Origin: Cynocephalus volans | Taxonomy: Eukaryota; Chordata; Mammalia; Dermoptera; Cynocephalidae | NCBI RefSeq assembly: GCF_027409185.1 | Contig: NC_084462.1 | Coordinates: 17,583,577-17,647,576 of the forward strand | Direction of reading: 5' to 3' | Length of the DNA stretch: 64,000 nucleotides | Shown here: one piece after another, positions 53,886 through 64,000 of the stretch | Position numbering within the stretch: the first letter of the stretch is position 1 | Layout: each line of letters opens with the position of its first letter | Program-made: the position numbers and the translations under genes | The notes under the pieces: generated by a model | What the model was told of the DNA's origin: nothing | The model's input: only the letters and a program-made list of their open reading frames with translations | Database searches by the model: none

Positions 53886-56800
53886 GAGTCCCCATCCTCA
53901 ACTCTGCACTATGACATCAGGACTTGATCCCAAGCCCCACTTGGGGGCCAGGTGGGCTGGCTTAAGGCCTCCGTGCCCCTCTCAGGCCGTGCCTCCTCCC
54001 CACAGCGGCCTGTCACCTCCTGGGTCCCACAGTCTAGGGTGGGTACCCAGGACATGCTTGAACAAGGGTACCCAACCAGGCTCCAAAGAACAGGGGTGAC
54101 AAAGAGGGAGCTCACTGCTGACTGATCACGTGGCTGAGAAGTGCCTTGACCTCCCTGAGCCTGTTCGTTCTTCTGTGGAAAGGGGTGATGCCGCCTCTCC
54201 TGAAGAGGTGAAGTTTCAGCCAGCTGCTGTAGGGCCAGGTGCTGTGCGCATGGCCTCCCTATCCCATCACCAGCCCAAGACTGCTCCTGGGACACGAGGG
54301 TCCTAGAGTCCGAGGGTCTGTGCCCCTCCCAGGCCCAGAACTCTCCCACCTCAGTCCTAGGAGGGATTCTCTCCCAATTTTAGTGGTGAGGTTTTAGGAG
54401 CTGTTAGGAAAATGGGGAGCTCCCTGGGGGCTGAACTCCCCCGTGTTGAAATGAAAGAGTTTGGGGGGGTGAGCAATGTTGAAGTACCATCAGGCGCTCA
54501 TGCCCATCTTGGGGGCCGTGAGAGGGAGGGGCCATTCCCCTGCCTTGTGCTCTCTGAGGAGCTGCATTTAGGACTGGCGTGTGCACTGCCTGGTGGAGTC
54601 CCACTGTGTTGGATGAGATGGGGACTGTCCCAGGGACATCACCCCTACAGGCTGCATGGGCTGCTCCCATATAACAGCTCTGCCGGGCAGGGGGCCTTGC
54701 TCCTAGAACAACCTTCTGGTGCTGCGTTCCTTGGGCTCAGGACAAAAGACTGAACAGAGAAGGGACAGCAGAGCCCTTCTGTCCTGAGGCTGGGCATCTC
54801 CTAAAGGAAGCGGTTTACTTGACTCAGCAATGACATTTCCTGAGCACTCGCTGTGGGAAGGGGGTGATAGGGACACAGCCCAGAGCTGTCCATTGTTGGG
54901 AGAGGCGCCAGCCCTTCCTCCCTGGACATGTGCTTTCACACCCACTTTCCTGATAAAGAAACCAGGCTTCAGAGAAGCTTCAGAAAATGTACAAAAAAAG
55001 GACTCAGGCTCCATGACCCTGTAATCCCAGGTTCAAATGCAGCCACTTACTGGCCACGAGGCCTTGCCCACGGCACAGCCCCTCCAGAACCTCAGCACAC
55101 TTCCTGTACCAGGGTGGGGGGTGGTAGCTGACATGGGCAGCACTTCATTGTGGGGGCTGAAGTACCCAAGTCGGAGGTGCCCACAGAGGGGTGGATGTCA
55201 ACAACGGGGCCATCAGTGTTGTGGAGTGACCACTGGGTACTCTCAGCTGCCCGTGCTTGAACTGCTGCAGAAAAACATTCTCCTTCCCAGGTCTGAACTC
55301 TTCAGGAATTGAGGCCCTCCCTGGGGCCTGAGCCTGGGGAGCTGTTGGGCAGAATGTACCCTGCCTAGCCCCCCTCGGGGTGAAAGAATCAGCCACGGAT
55401 TGGCAGGGGCCACTGGATTGGTGGCCCTGGTGCCCAGTGGGCTGTCTCCCAGGAGATGATTGCTAGGCAGTAGGAGGATGGTGCTCCCTGCTCTCCTGGA
55501 AGCCTGGTGATCCCCATACCTGGAGGTGGGTCTCTCTCTCCCCGTTCCACCTGGCCAGGGAGGTGATGATCTGGGCCTGCACATCCAGCCAACGTGGGCC
55601 GGAACCAAACCACCATGGTCCAAATCCATGCTGGCGCTCTGGGGGCTGATGTGCTGTTTGGAGATTGGGCCTCTGCCCCTGTCCAAGGCACAGTGGGGAG
55701 GACCCTTGCAGGGAAGGCCCTGAGTGCCCTGCTGGCTGGCTGGGTGGGGGAGGGGAACAGTCTAGCAGGGGTTGGCACCAGAACCACTTCATCAGCCCAG
55801 GTCTCCCTTGAGGTCCCAGGGTGCTCATGTCAGAGAGGGGCCTCCAAGGCCCAGGAGGGCTTGCCCAAGTTCACACAGGGAGGTGGAGACAGGCCAGGCC
55901 ACAGCAAGAGTCTCCAGGAGGGAATCAAGCACCTACTTGAGGGCCAGGGGCCAGTCACATGGGGAGGTGTCACCTTAACGGACCCTGCAGCTCAGCACCA
56001 CCCCCACTGAGCCCAGGCCCCGACTTCACAGTCGGTCTTCGGTAAATATTAAGCAGCATGGCCACCTCTCTCAGGCTCCCTGGATCTGCCCTCACTTGTG
56101 TGGGGCTGGGCACAGAGCAAAGGTGCCAACCCACCAGCTGGTTACTGCAGGCCCTGCCCATCCCATCCTCATAGGTCAGGGGCAAAGGGCAGAGCAGACC
56201 TATGAGGGCAGCTGACACAGCTCCAAGGCACCTGTGCTCATGGACAACTGCACTCCCACAAACAGGGCCACCCTGGACATCCCTACAGTTCTGGGGGCCA
56301 CATCAGCCAGCCCCATCTCGGCCCTACACAGGCCAGCCCCTCTGGGGAGCCCTCCCCCTGCTCTCACTCAGAGAGCTCTCCAGGCCCTGGCTGGAGTCAC
56401 TTTCACTCCCCTGTACCCCGCCCGCCCTATCCCTGCTCACTGTAGGGCACAACTCTGGGAAGGCCTGTTTGGGCTCCATCCTACATCCACAACGCATGTC
56501 CTCTCAGGGAGATCCTCCCTGGAGTGAGACAAAGGTGTCGATCCCAGGCACACAGCAGGCAGAACCTAAACAGGCACCTAAGCTTTGGCTCAGGTGGCCA
56601 CCCAGCCTCTTGGGCCCGCCCCCGCACCTGCCCACAGGCAGGGAGCCCAACCTGGCCAGTTCAGCCAGCACTCAGATACATCAAAGACACATCAAAGACA
56701 CATCAGGACACATCAAAAAGCTCACAGGCCCAGATCATCTCCTCCGTGGCGCCAGGACAACCCATTCCCACTTGCCAGATGAGAAAACTGAGGCAGGGCA

Positions 56801-57934
56801 AGATAAGCATCCCTGGCCAAACAGGATGTGGATCTGGAGGCCAGCCCATCCCTCGGGTGGCAGCCAGTGGAGGTGCCTGCAGCCAGTGGGGGGTGGGGAC
56901 ACAGCCAGACTCATCACTGCTAGTGCCAGGCACACTCAGGGGCCCACAGGCAGCACTGCGCACCCTCAGAACCACCCAGGGTGGTGGGGCAACTAAACAT
57001 CATCACATCTTCCTAAGCCCTGGGGCCGCTGGAAGGGGAGGGGGCCGTGAGAACACAGAGAAAGTAGAATGGGGTGGGAGTGCCAGGCAAATCTGCAAGT
57101 TTAAACAGCGGCCAGGACCGCCTCCTTGAGGGGAACACATCTGAGTCCAGGAGAGGTCAGGGAAGAAAAGAACATTCTGGGTGGAAGGAAGGGTATTTAG
57201 CAAGCAGTCAGCACATGCGCAGGGAGGCCAAGGGGCTGGCCGCACTGAGCCTCGGGCCACGTGCTTCTTGAAGGTGCTGCAGTCGCCTGGGCAGGGGGGA
57301 GTGGAGGGCGCACTGAACTTCCATCCGTCTTCTGTAGCTTTCATTTTTTTAAAAAACCGTGAACGTGTACTTCCTTTATAACTAAAACACAAAACAGGAA
57401 CTTGTTAGAGCTTCTCTCAGCCCGGGTGTGGGAGGCCCCAGAAGCTGGTTTGCCTGGGGTCTTTGCCCCGGCTTTGCCAATTCTGGGTTTCTGGGTTTCA
57501 CGCCTCCAGTCAGGCCCTGCTACTCTCTGCACCTTGTTCCTTATCTGTAAAATGGCTGTGACCACTTTTCCAACCCACCTCCAGGGCTGTCCCATGACAG
57601 AAGGGCCCAGGAAGCCATGAGGGCCACCGGGAGGAGGCGATGGGAAACTAGAATTTGAGTGCCGCTCGGTTTACAGTGCTTGTGGACAGTCCCTGCTGGT
57701 GCCCTGGTCCACCAGGAGCTGAGATGGAGGGTAGGAACGCCCTGGTCTCATTCCCAGAGGCTGACACTACCTGCTGCTGGGCAGAGGCACAGGGCAGAAG
57801 AGGGAGCCACGGAAGGAGGCAGGACCCCCAGCCATCCCTAAAACTCAGGCCCTAGAGGAGCAGCCTGGCTCGCTGGGGAACCAGAGGGCAAGGTCCAAAT
57901 GCTGCTCCACTTGGTTCTCAAACATGAGCTTGGA

Positions 57935-58030
57935 TCAGTGCCTCAGTTTCCCCCATGTATAAAATGGAGACAGTGACATCATTTTCTAGCAAGGTACTGA
58001 GGGGATGAAATGAGCCAATGGTGTAATGAT
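57935..58030 (+). repeat. MIR SINE fragment
   Basis: 'tgcctcagtttcccccatgt', 'ataaaatggagacagtgaca' and 'gaggggatgaaatgagccaa' follow the MIR core and 3' part. Confidence 0.55.
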
Positions 58031-58754
58031 GCAGAAGTGAGAGGACCCTTCCAGGTCCAGCTGTGCAGCCATGTGAGCTGGGGAAGGGGAAGGGCCCAGT
58101 GCTACTCAGGGACAAAGTGCAAGCACATGTTCACACCCACACACATGCATGTCACGCCCACACACACAGGAACGTGAAGGTTTGGCCCCATGAGCTCCCA
58201 GGATCTAATGCTCCCAGAGGGCTCCCCAAGACCCCGGGCATTGGGACACTTGCCAGAGGTGATGGGCCAGTCAGGACAGCCTGGCACACAGGTTTGACCA
58301 CAACCCAAGAGAGTGCTACTCCTATTTAAGTCGAGGGGGCGAGGCAAGGGTAGGACCAGCACCAAGTAACCCCAGGGCCAAGTCCTTGAAGGTGAGAACA
58401 TGTTCTGGGGCTGTTGGGTGTGGGGGGTGTCACCCAAGGATTCAAGAGTCACTTAAGCCCTGGAGGTAGCAACAGGTGGAGGTCCTGGTGCCCATCACTC
58501 CCACCTCCTGCACTCAAGGCAGCCAGGTGTCTAGGCACAGTGTCCTTCCACCCCACCCCTCCTAGTCTGCCTGGCCCAGCTCCAGGAAGTGCCCCCTGAC
58601 TGCAAGGACAGGGACCCTATTTCCACCCTCTGTGCCCTGGGGTCTGCCTGCACCTCTCCCGAGGGGGTGCTTGATAGGCTCTGCCAAGCTTATCAATGGA
58701 GCAGGGGCACTGCCACATCTGGCAATGAAGTCTGGGGAGAGGGACACCCTCTGA

Positions 58755-58830
58755 GTCTCTGCCTTCTTCTTGTTTACCTCCCAGGACTGCTGTGCTGAGC
58801 CTGTACACAGTAGGCACTCAAGAAACATGA
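58755..58830 (+). repeat. L2 LINE tail fragment
   Basis: 'cctgtacacagtaggcactc' then 'aagaaacatgatgg' resembles the L2 3' terminus. Confidence 0.4.
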
Positions 58831-61800
58831 TGGCCCTACCCCATCCCCAAACTCTGAAAGAATGGGGCAGCTTTCTCTCTGTCAGGGTGTGTTCCTCCCT
58901 GAACAGGGCCAGCTGCTAACTGAGCCTCACTGGTCAGCTCCTGGGGCCAGAGGGCAGCTGCGGGGTCTGTATTGGGACAGCCTCCCTCAGTGCCCATGAA
59001 GCGAGCAAGATGATGGCACTGTCCCTTTTACACTGAGAGAAGTTGGCACGAGACACCCAGGGTCACAGTCCACCACTGTGAACAAGCAGAGCCTGTCCCT
59101 GTCTGGGGTGCATGAGGCCAGGCACTGAGGTACCCAGCAAAGTGGGCAGCTGCTTCCTCCTGCCTGGGGGTCCAGGCACCCAGTGCTCCAGCCTGAGTCA
59201 GGCTGTTTGGGAGGAAAGTATTGTGGACAGCAGGACCTCTGTCCCCATCTCCCGAGACTAGATTCCCAGAGGACAGCCTTCCGAGGGGGCAGCAGGCCAG
59301 CAGCATTCCCGTCGTGGCCCAGCCACCTCTTTCCACAGGGCTGGCGTCTCCTCTGCTTCTCCCTGGGCCCATTCAGAAAGAGAATGGGAAATGTCTGATC
59401 AGCATCTGGGCTCTGACCAAATGGAATTTTCCGTCTGTAGTGGAAGTGATGTAAGGGCTTGGTTAGGCAAGGCGAGATGCTCAGCTGTATCCTGAGCCAC
59501 TGGCCGCAGTGTGGCTGCCGGGAACCACGTTGGCTCTGCAGAGTGCACACAGTGAGGGCTCAACTGGCCACACATGTACCCAGGGGCCATAGGCTGACCC
59601 CTTCCTGAGGTCTCAGTCACTGCCCCCTAATCTAGAGATCTTGTTTCTAAGCCCTGGACCACCCCATACTTTTCAAAGCCCAAAAGCCATGGACTGTATC
59701 CACTGAAGATGCCCGCCTCCCTGGCCTGTACCCAGACTCTCCCCCAGTGCCCTGTGGCCCCCCAACCCCCCACCTACTCTGGAAACACCCAGTGAGCCAC
59801 AGAGCTCAAGGTCAGAAGCCCCACCCCATCCCAGGTCAGACCCAGGCCTTGTTCTGAGGCTGTCAGGCCTGTCAGGGGACCCAAGTCCTACCAGTCCCTT
59901 GGTGGGGGAGCCCCAGAGCAGTGGCAGACAAGGAGGGGGTAGGACTGGGCTGGGGTGTGGGGGCTCTCTGGCCTCTAGACCTGAGCATATGCTTCTCCTC
60001 TTTAGAGAACCCCCACTGTCCCCCAGCACTTGGCACAAGCCACCTCCTCCAGGGTGTCCCCAGGATGTCAGAGACCTGAGCCCAAATCCCACTCTGTGGC
60101 CTGTCCTGTGTGAGCCTCGGCTCCTCATCTGTAAGGTGAGGCTTCCTGACCCCCAACCTGGCTCCCTACACAGGTGGGTGGCCCCAAGCCAGCCCAGCTC
60201 TATGAGGGTAGGGCCCACAGCATGCCAGTGAATCCTGTGCGAAGCCTGGGCAGCAGGGGCCTTCATTCCACAGTCGGAGACCATGGCATAGAGGGGGCTG
60301 TGAGTCAGTGGCTGTGGAGCCTGTAGCCTCCAGGCCCACCACCTGCCTCCTGCTCACGCCTGCTCCACCTCCGGCCCAACCTGCGAGGTGCCCCTCAGCC
60401 ACACATGTGCACCTCCACACACCATGCACTCTGTGCCAGCACAAGCCACAGCGAAATGGTCAGATGGCGGGAGGGCCACACATGACCATAGAGCAGGGTC
60501 ACCATCTGCCACCCGCACGGGGAGCCCCAGCTGGGCATGGCAGCCTGCAAGAGAGCAAGCCACACGCGGAGCACATACCAAACCACAGACAATTGCCTGC
60601 TGCACACGTGCTCCCACCCCCCAGGCTGCTGCTCAAACACACACACACCCGGGCTAGAGCACTGCTCCCCTGTGCCCTTAGCACCTAACCCTGAGAGCTG
60701 CTCAACCCACTCAACTCCTCTGCAGGCCACTGTGGCCCATGGCCAGACTGTGGAGCCCCCTCCTCCACTGAGGGCCCTCACAGGGACACTGATGGAAAAC
60801 ATGGGCTTACAGCTGTCCCCTAACCCAAGCCCTAGTGGCCACCCTGCTGTCCCAGCCCACAGCTGCTTCCCTGTTGGCCGGCCCTCTGGGAGGGTCAGCC
60901 AGGTGCAGGCATTCAGCAGTCTTGGAGCAACTCCGCTAGGCTCAGAGTGGTCAGGGGACCTACCCAACGTCATGTGGCTGCTGGGGTGGAAGCAGCATTC
61001 CAGGTGATATGACCACAGCTGGAGGACCCACCATTGTCCATGGTACTGAGAGGGACCAGTGAGGGCCAGTGAGCCCCCAAAGGTGGGAGACGGAACGTGC
61101 AACACAGTGGGGGCTGGTGGCAGGAGCAGTGCCCGAGAAAAAGTGGCCAGATGCAGGCCTGTCCTACCTCGGCTAGGCCATGCCCCTCCTCAGGCCATCC
61201 CTGCCCCAAAAGGCAGCCCGGGCAGGTGGTGAAGGGCAAAGCTCCAGAGGAGGCCAAGTACAAATCCCACTGCGGACCTGGAACATCATCAGTCTGTGCC
61301 TCCACACGCTCAGGTACAAACAGGGTGATGGTCCCATCCGCCTCACTGGAGCGGGGGCTGAGTCGTCACACACAGTCCAGCCCGCCTCACTGGAGTTGGG
61401 GAATGAGTCACCACACAAAGGGCCTTCATTCCTGGGTCAGGCTCTGGGGAAACTGAGGAACGTCAGCCTTCGTGGTGGTGTCCTTTCTCAGCACCAGTTC
61501 TGGAGCTGTAGCTGTGGGGCCCAGATTGACACAACAGACAGAGATTGTCTGGCTGACTGTGGGGGCTGGGGTGCTGAGGGGAAGGACGCTCCCAAGACCC
61601 CAACAGTACAAGCCTGGGAAGCTTTAAGGCTAAGGGAACCAGGTTGAAGAATAAGGCATGTCACCTAAACTGCCATGGTGGGGTTGGTGGGTGCCAGCCA
61701 GGCACCGTGACAGGTGTAGAAAGCATCCTTGGAAGGACAGCATGAGAAGAGGCCTGGCACAGGTCCAGGCCACAAATGTCTCTGTGTGTGAAGGTCCACC

Positions 61801-63730
61801 GGCAGCTGGGACTGGGGGTAGGGGTGGGGGTTAGGCCTGATCTGTAGTGCCAGGGAGGATAGGGTGGGGGACAGACAGGAGGTGTAGGCGAGGGAAGAGG
61901 GGTGGGCCTCCCACTTGCCTCTATGGGGGGGGCTCTCATCCCAGCCCTGGATCTGCCAAGTCCCTTCTCCAGAGGAAGAGACAGGTTTGGGGGTATCTGA
62001 GAGGCTGGCCAGAGTCCCACATCCCAAGGCCGGCTGAGGGACTCTGGTCCCACAAAACCATCTAGAAACCAATAGTGTCCTAGGCCAGGGTGAGGAAAGG
62101 GGAGGGCACATCAGGGCCGGGCCCACGCATGGGGAGTCCACAGATTGGCTCAGCATGTGCAAGCCACTGCCACAGCTCTCCCATGTCTGGGGTCACCCAC
62201 TGGGAAGGGGCTCCTCTAGGGTCAGCCCTTGGCCTGTGCACCCACTGTGTGCTTACTTGGTGTCACATGATGTCTTGTGGGTCCCTAGACAACCTGGGGT
62301 GGGGCTGGCACCCACTATACAGACTAGGAGCCCGGGGCTAGGGGCAAGCGGGTGTCACACACGGACAAGTGGGGAGCCTGGGGTCCCCAGGCCTCTGGAA
62401 AGGCCTCAGCTCTCCCTGGGCCGGGCTGACTGGGCGCCGAGCCGGCTGCACGGCTACAGCCCCCTGCCTCCCCCCTCAACACACACACTGTGCAGAGGCT
62501 CCCAGTGATGCTGCCCAGAAATTAAAAACAGATTTTCCACCAGGCCAGGATTGGGTTTCATGAATTCCATGACGGTGAGCTCGTGGCCGTGCCTGAAGAA
62601 AGCACATCCAGTGGAGGCCATGCAGGAGCCAGGGAGAGGGGGCCTGACTTTGTGTCCCCGTCTACCCCACCCCCAAGGTCCAAGGTCTATGCGATCACAT
62701 GAACATGTGCCTAGGCTACACATGCCATGCCGGCCCTTGCCCTCTAGGAATCTCCTGGAAGGAGGCCCAGCAAGGCAGGACTTGGGCTGAGGCCTTCAGA
62801 GAGAAGCACCCACCAGTTTCCCTAAACACAGGCCGAGTCCCTGCCCTACGCCCTGCAGCCTAGGGAGGAGGGGAGGTGTGGAAGAAGCCCACAGCCCCAG
62901 ACCTCCTGCTGCCCACGCTGCGCCCTCCGCCTCACAGAGGGAACAGCAAGCATGTCTATTTTGGTCCCTGCGCTCAAACACGTCTCCTGGTGTGAACACC
63001 CAGAAGATTCCTCTGCCCTTCCCCAAGCCTATCTGCAAGTGCCTCTCCACTGGCCACCCTGGGGTCCCAGCCAGGAGTGACCACCAGACGGGTCTGGCTG
63101 CCTATCGGGCCAGACTGGAGCCTAGTCCCCAGGTTTGGCCCCCCTACTGGGGAGAGGTGGCCAGGAGGATACAACCCAACCCAACTTGGGGGTCAGAGCT
63201 GGAATGCACCCTGAGAATTCTGGAGTACCCCTCCATGATGGCCAGGAACCCAGCCCAGAGTGCTTGGGGCCAGAGCAGGCAGGGCTGGGCGGGGGGCACT
63301 GTGGCTGGCCCCCTCCTCAGCAGCAAATGGAATGACCGCTCGGGTTCCTGGCAGCCCGGCCTCCTCCCACACCCTCAGCCTGCACAGGCCTGGCCCAGCC
63401 ACAGTGGCTCTGCCCCATGGCACATCAACACCTCATGGGGACCCAGGCCTCAGCCGGTCTCCTCTAGGGGAGAGAGGGACATGCTAACTGGGGGCTGAGG
63501 GTGGCCAATGTGTGCAGGTCTGCGTGTGATGCAAGAACTTTGATTCCAGGTGTGTGTGCAGATACACGGTGTGCACTTGTGCACATCTGGGGACATACAA
63601 AGCCCAGGCCTTGGGTAGAGGGGCCCTACACAGCCCCTCTCCCAGCAGCCCTTCTGCAGACCTTGGCCTGTTTTCTGACAGTACACCCCAGCACCCCACG
63701 CCTTCTGGCTCTGGACAAGAACAAAAGCAA

Positions 63731-63859
63731 TCTATGGCCATACCATCCTGAAGCACACGATCTTGTGTGATCTCAGAAGCTAAGCCGGGTCTGGCTTGGT
63801 TAGTATTTGGATACAAGACTGCCTGGGAATACTAGGTGCTGTAGGCTTTGAAAAAAAAA
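63731..63859 (+). pseudogene. Retroposed 5S rRNA pseudogene with poly(A) tail
   Basis: 63731-63849 aligns along almost the full 5S rRNA (from TCTAYGGCCATACCA to GTGCTGTAGGCTTT), with by my count 17 substitutions and a one-base deletion, about 85% identical. A9 follows. Direct repeats AAAAGCAATCT at 63723-63733 and 63856-63866 form a target-site duplication. The internal promoter region is partly kept, but many changes and the tail mark it as a retrocopy and not a gene. A 5S-derived SINE is the alternative. Confidence 0.9.
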
Positions 63860-64000
63860 GCAATCTGTGGTCAGCTCACACCAAATGTGGCCCTGTCCTG
63901 CCCCTGGCCTTGACCAAGGCCCACCATAGACCTCACATCCCTATCCATGGCCTTAGCAGGTGGCCACTGTGCCACGGACCCCTCGGAAGCCTAAGAGTGC

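Larger units (their letters stand above)
53633..64000 (-). other. TTYH3: TTYH3 intron 1 (partial)
   Basis: The whole right-hand 10.4 kb lies upstream of exon 2. No CpG island and no match to the TTYH3 N-terminus is present, so exon 1 and the promoter lie beyond the window. Contents are MIR and L2 scraps, short simple repeats and a 5S rRNA retrocopy. The rest is unique sequence with nothing definite. Confidence 0.8.

Noticed and set aside
63731-63849. Functional 5S rRNA gene
   Set aside because: About 15% diverged, with a poly(A) tail and target duplication instead of the T-run terminator expected for RNA polymerase III.
53633-64000. TTYH3 exon 1 within the window
   Set aside because: No CpG island, no sequence like the TTYH3 N-terminus and no matching splice donor were found on the minus strand here.

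Overview
This is a GC-rich, repeat-poor stretch of nuclear DNA from a placental mammal. It holds one complete protein gene and most of a second, arranged tail to tail. LFNG (lunatic fringe) is on the + strand: 8 coding exons from 23459 to 30664, 379 codons, with poly(A) signal at 31793. TTYH3 (tweety family member 3) is on the - strand: coding exons 2-14 lie between 53632 and 40307, followed by a roughly 3.3 kb 3'UTR that ends near 36965. TTYH3 exon 1 lies beyond the right edge. Every exon boundary was placed by hand on AG/GT sites, and the reading phase stays consistent across all of them.

Layout. 1-22.3 kb: intergenic sequence upstream of LFNG, with no recognisable gene; old L2 and MIR fragments, one near-complete MaLR-type LTR and a 40-bp tandem duplication. 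22.3-23.9 kb: CpG island with the LFNG promoter and exon 1. 23.9-28.4 kb: LFNG intron 1, with candidate enhancer segments. 28.4-31.8 kb: remaining LFNG exons and 3'UTR. 31.8-37.0 kb: short intergenic gap between the two gene tails, with a tRNA-derived SINE and an LTR fragment. 37.0-53.6 kb: TTYH3. 53.6-64.0 kb: TTYH3 intron 1, including a retroposed 5S rRNA copy near the edge.

Organism. The LFNG-TTYH3 tail-to-tail order is the one I recall from mouse. In human, BRAT1 and IQCE lie between the two genes and TTYH3 is flipped, so the window is unlikely to be human or a close relative carrying that order. I see no Alu, B1/B2, carnivore or ruminant SINEs and no recognisable L1. The only young-looking retroposons are a short tRNA-Ile-like SINE, a 5S rRNA retrocopy with a poly(A) tail and a truncated U2 copy. 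Such SINEs occur in colugos and in fruit bats; this is a hint and not an identification.

Function. LFNG is a Golgi glycosyltransferase that modifies Notch receptors and is itself a Notch target. The sequence shows a consensus RBPJ site and E-boxes upstream, and miR-125, miR-200 and Pumilio motifs in the 3'UTR, which fits tightly timed expression. TTYH3 is a five-pass membrane protein with no known functional link to LFNG. I found no clearly undescribed system. The best leads are regulatory elements, the rearranged synteny and the retroposed small RNAs.
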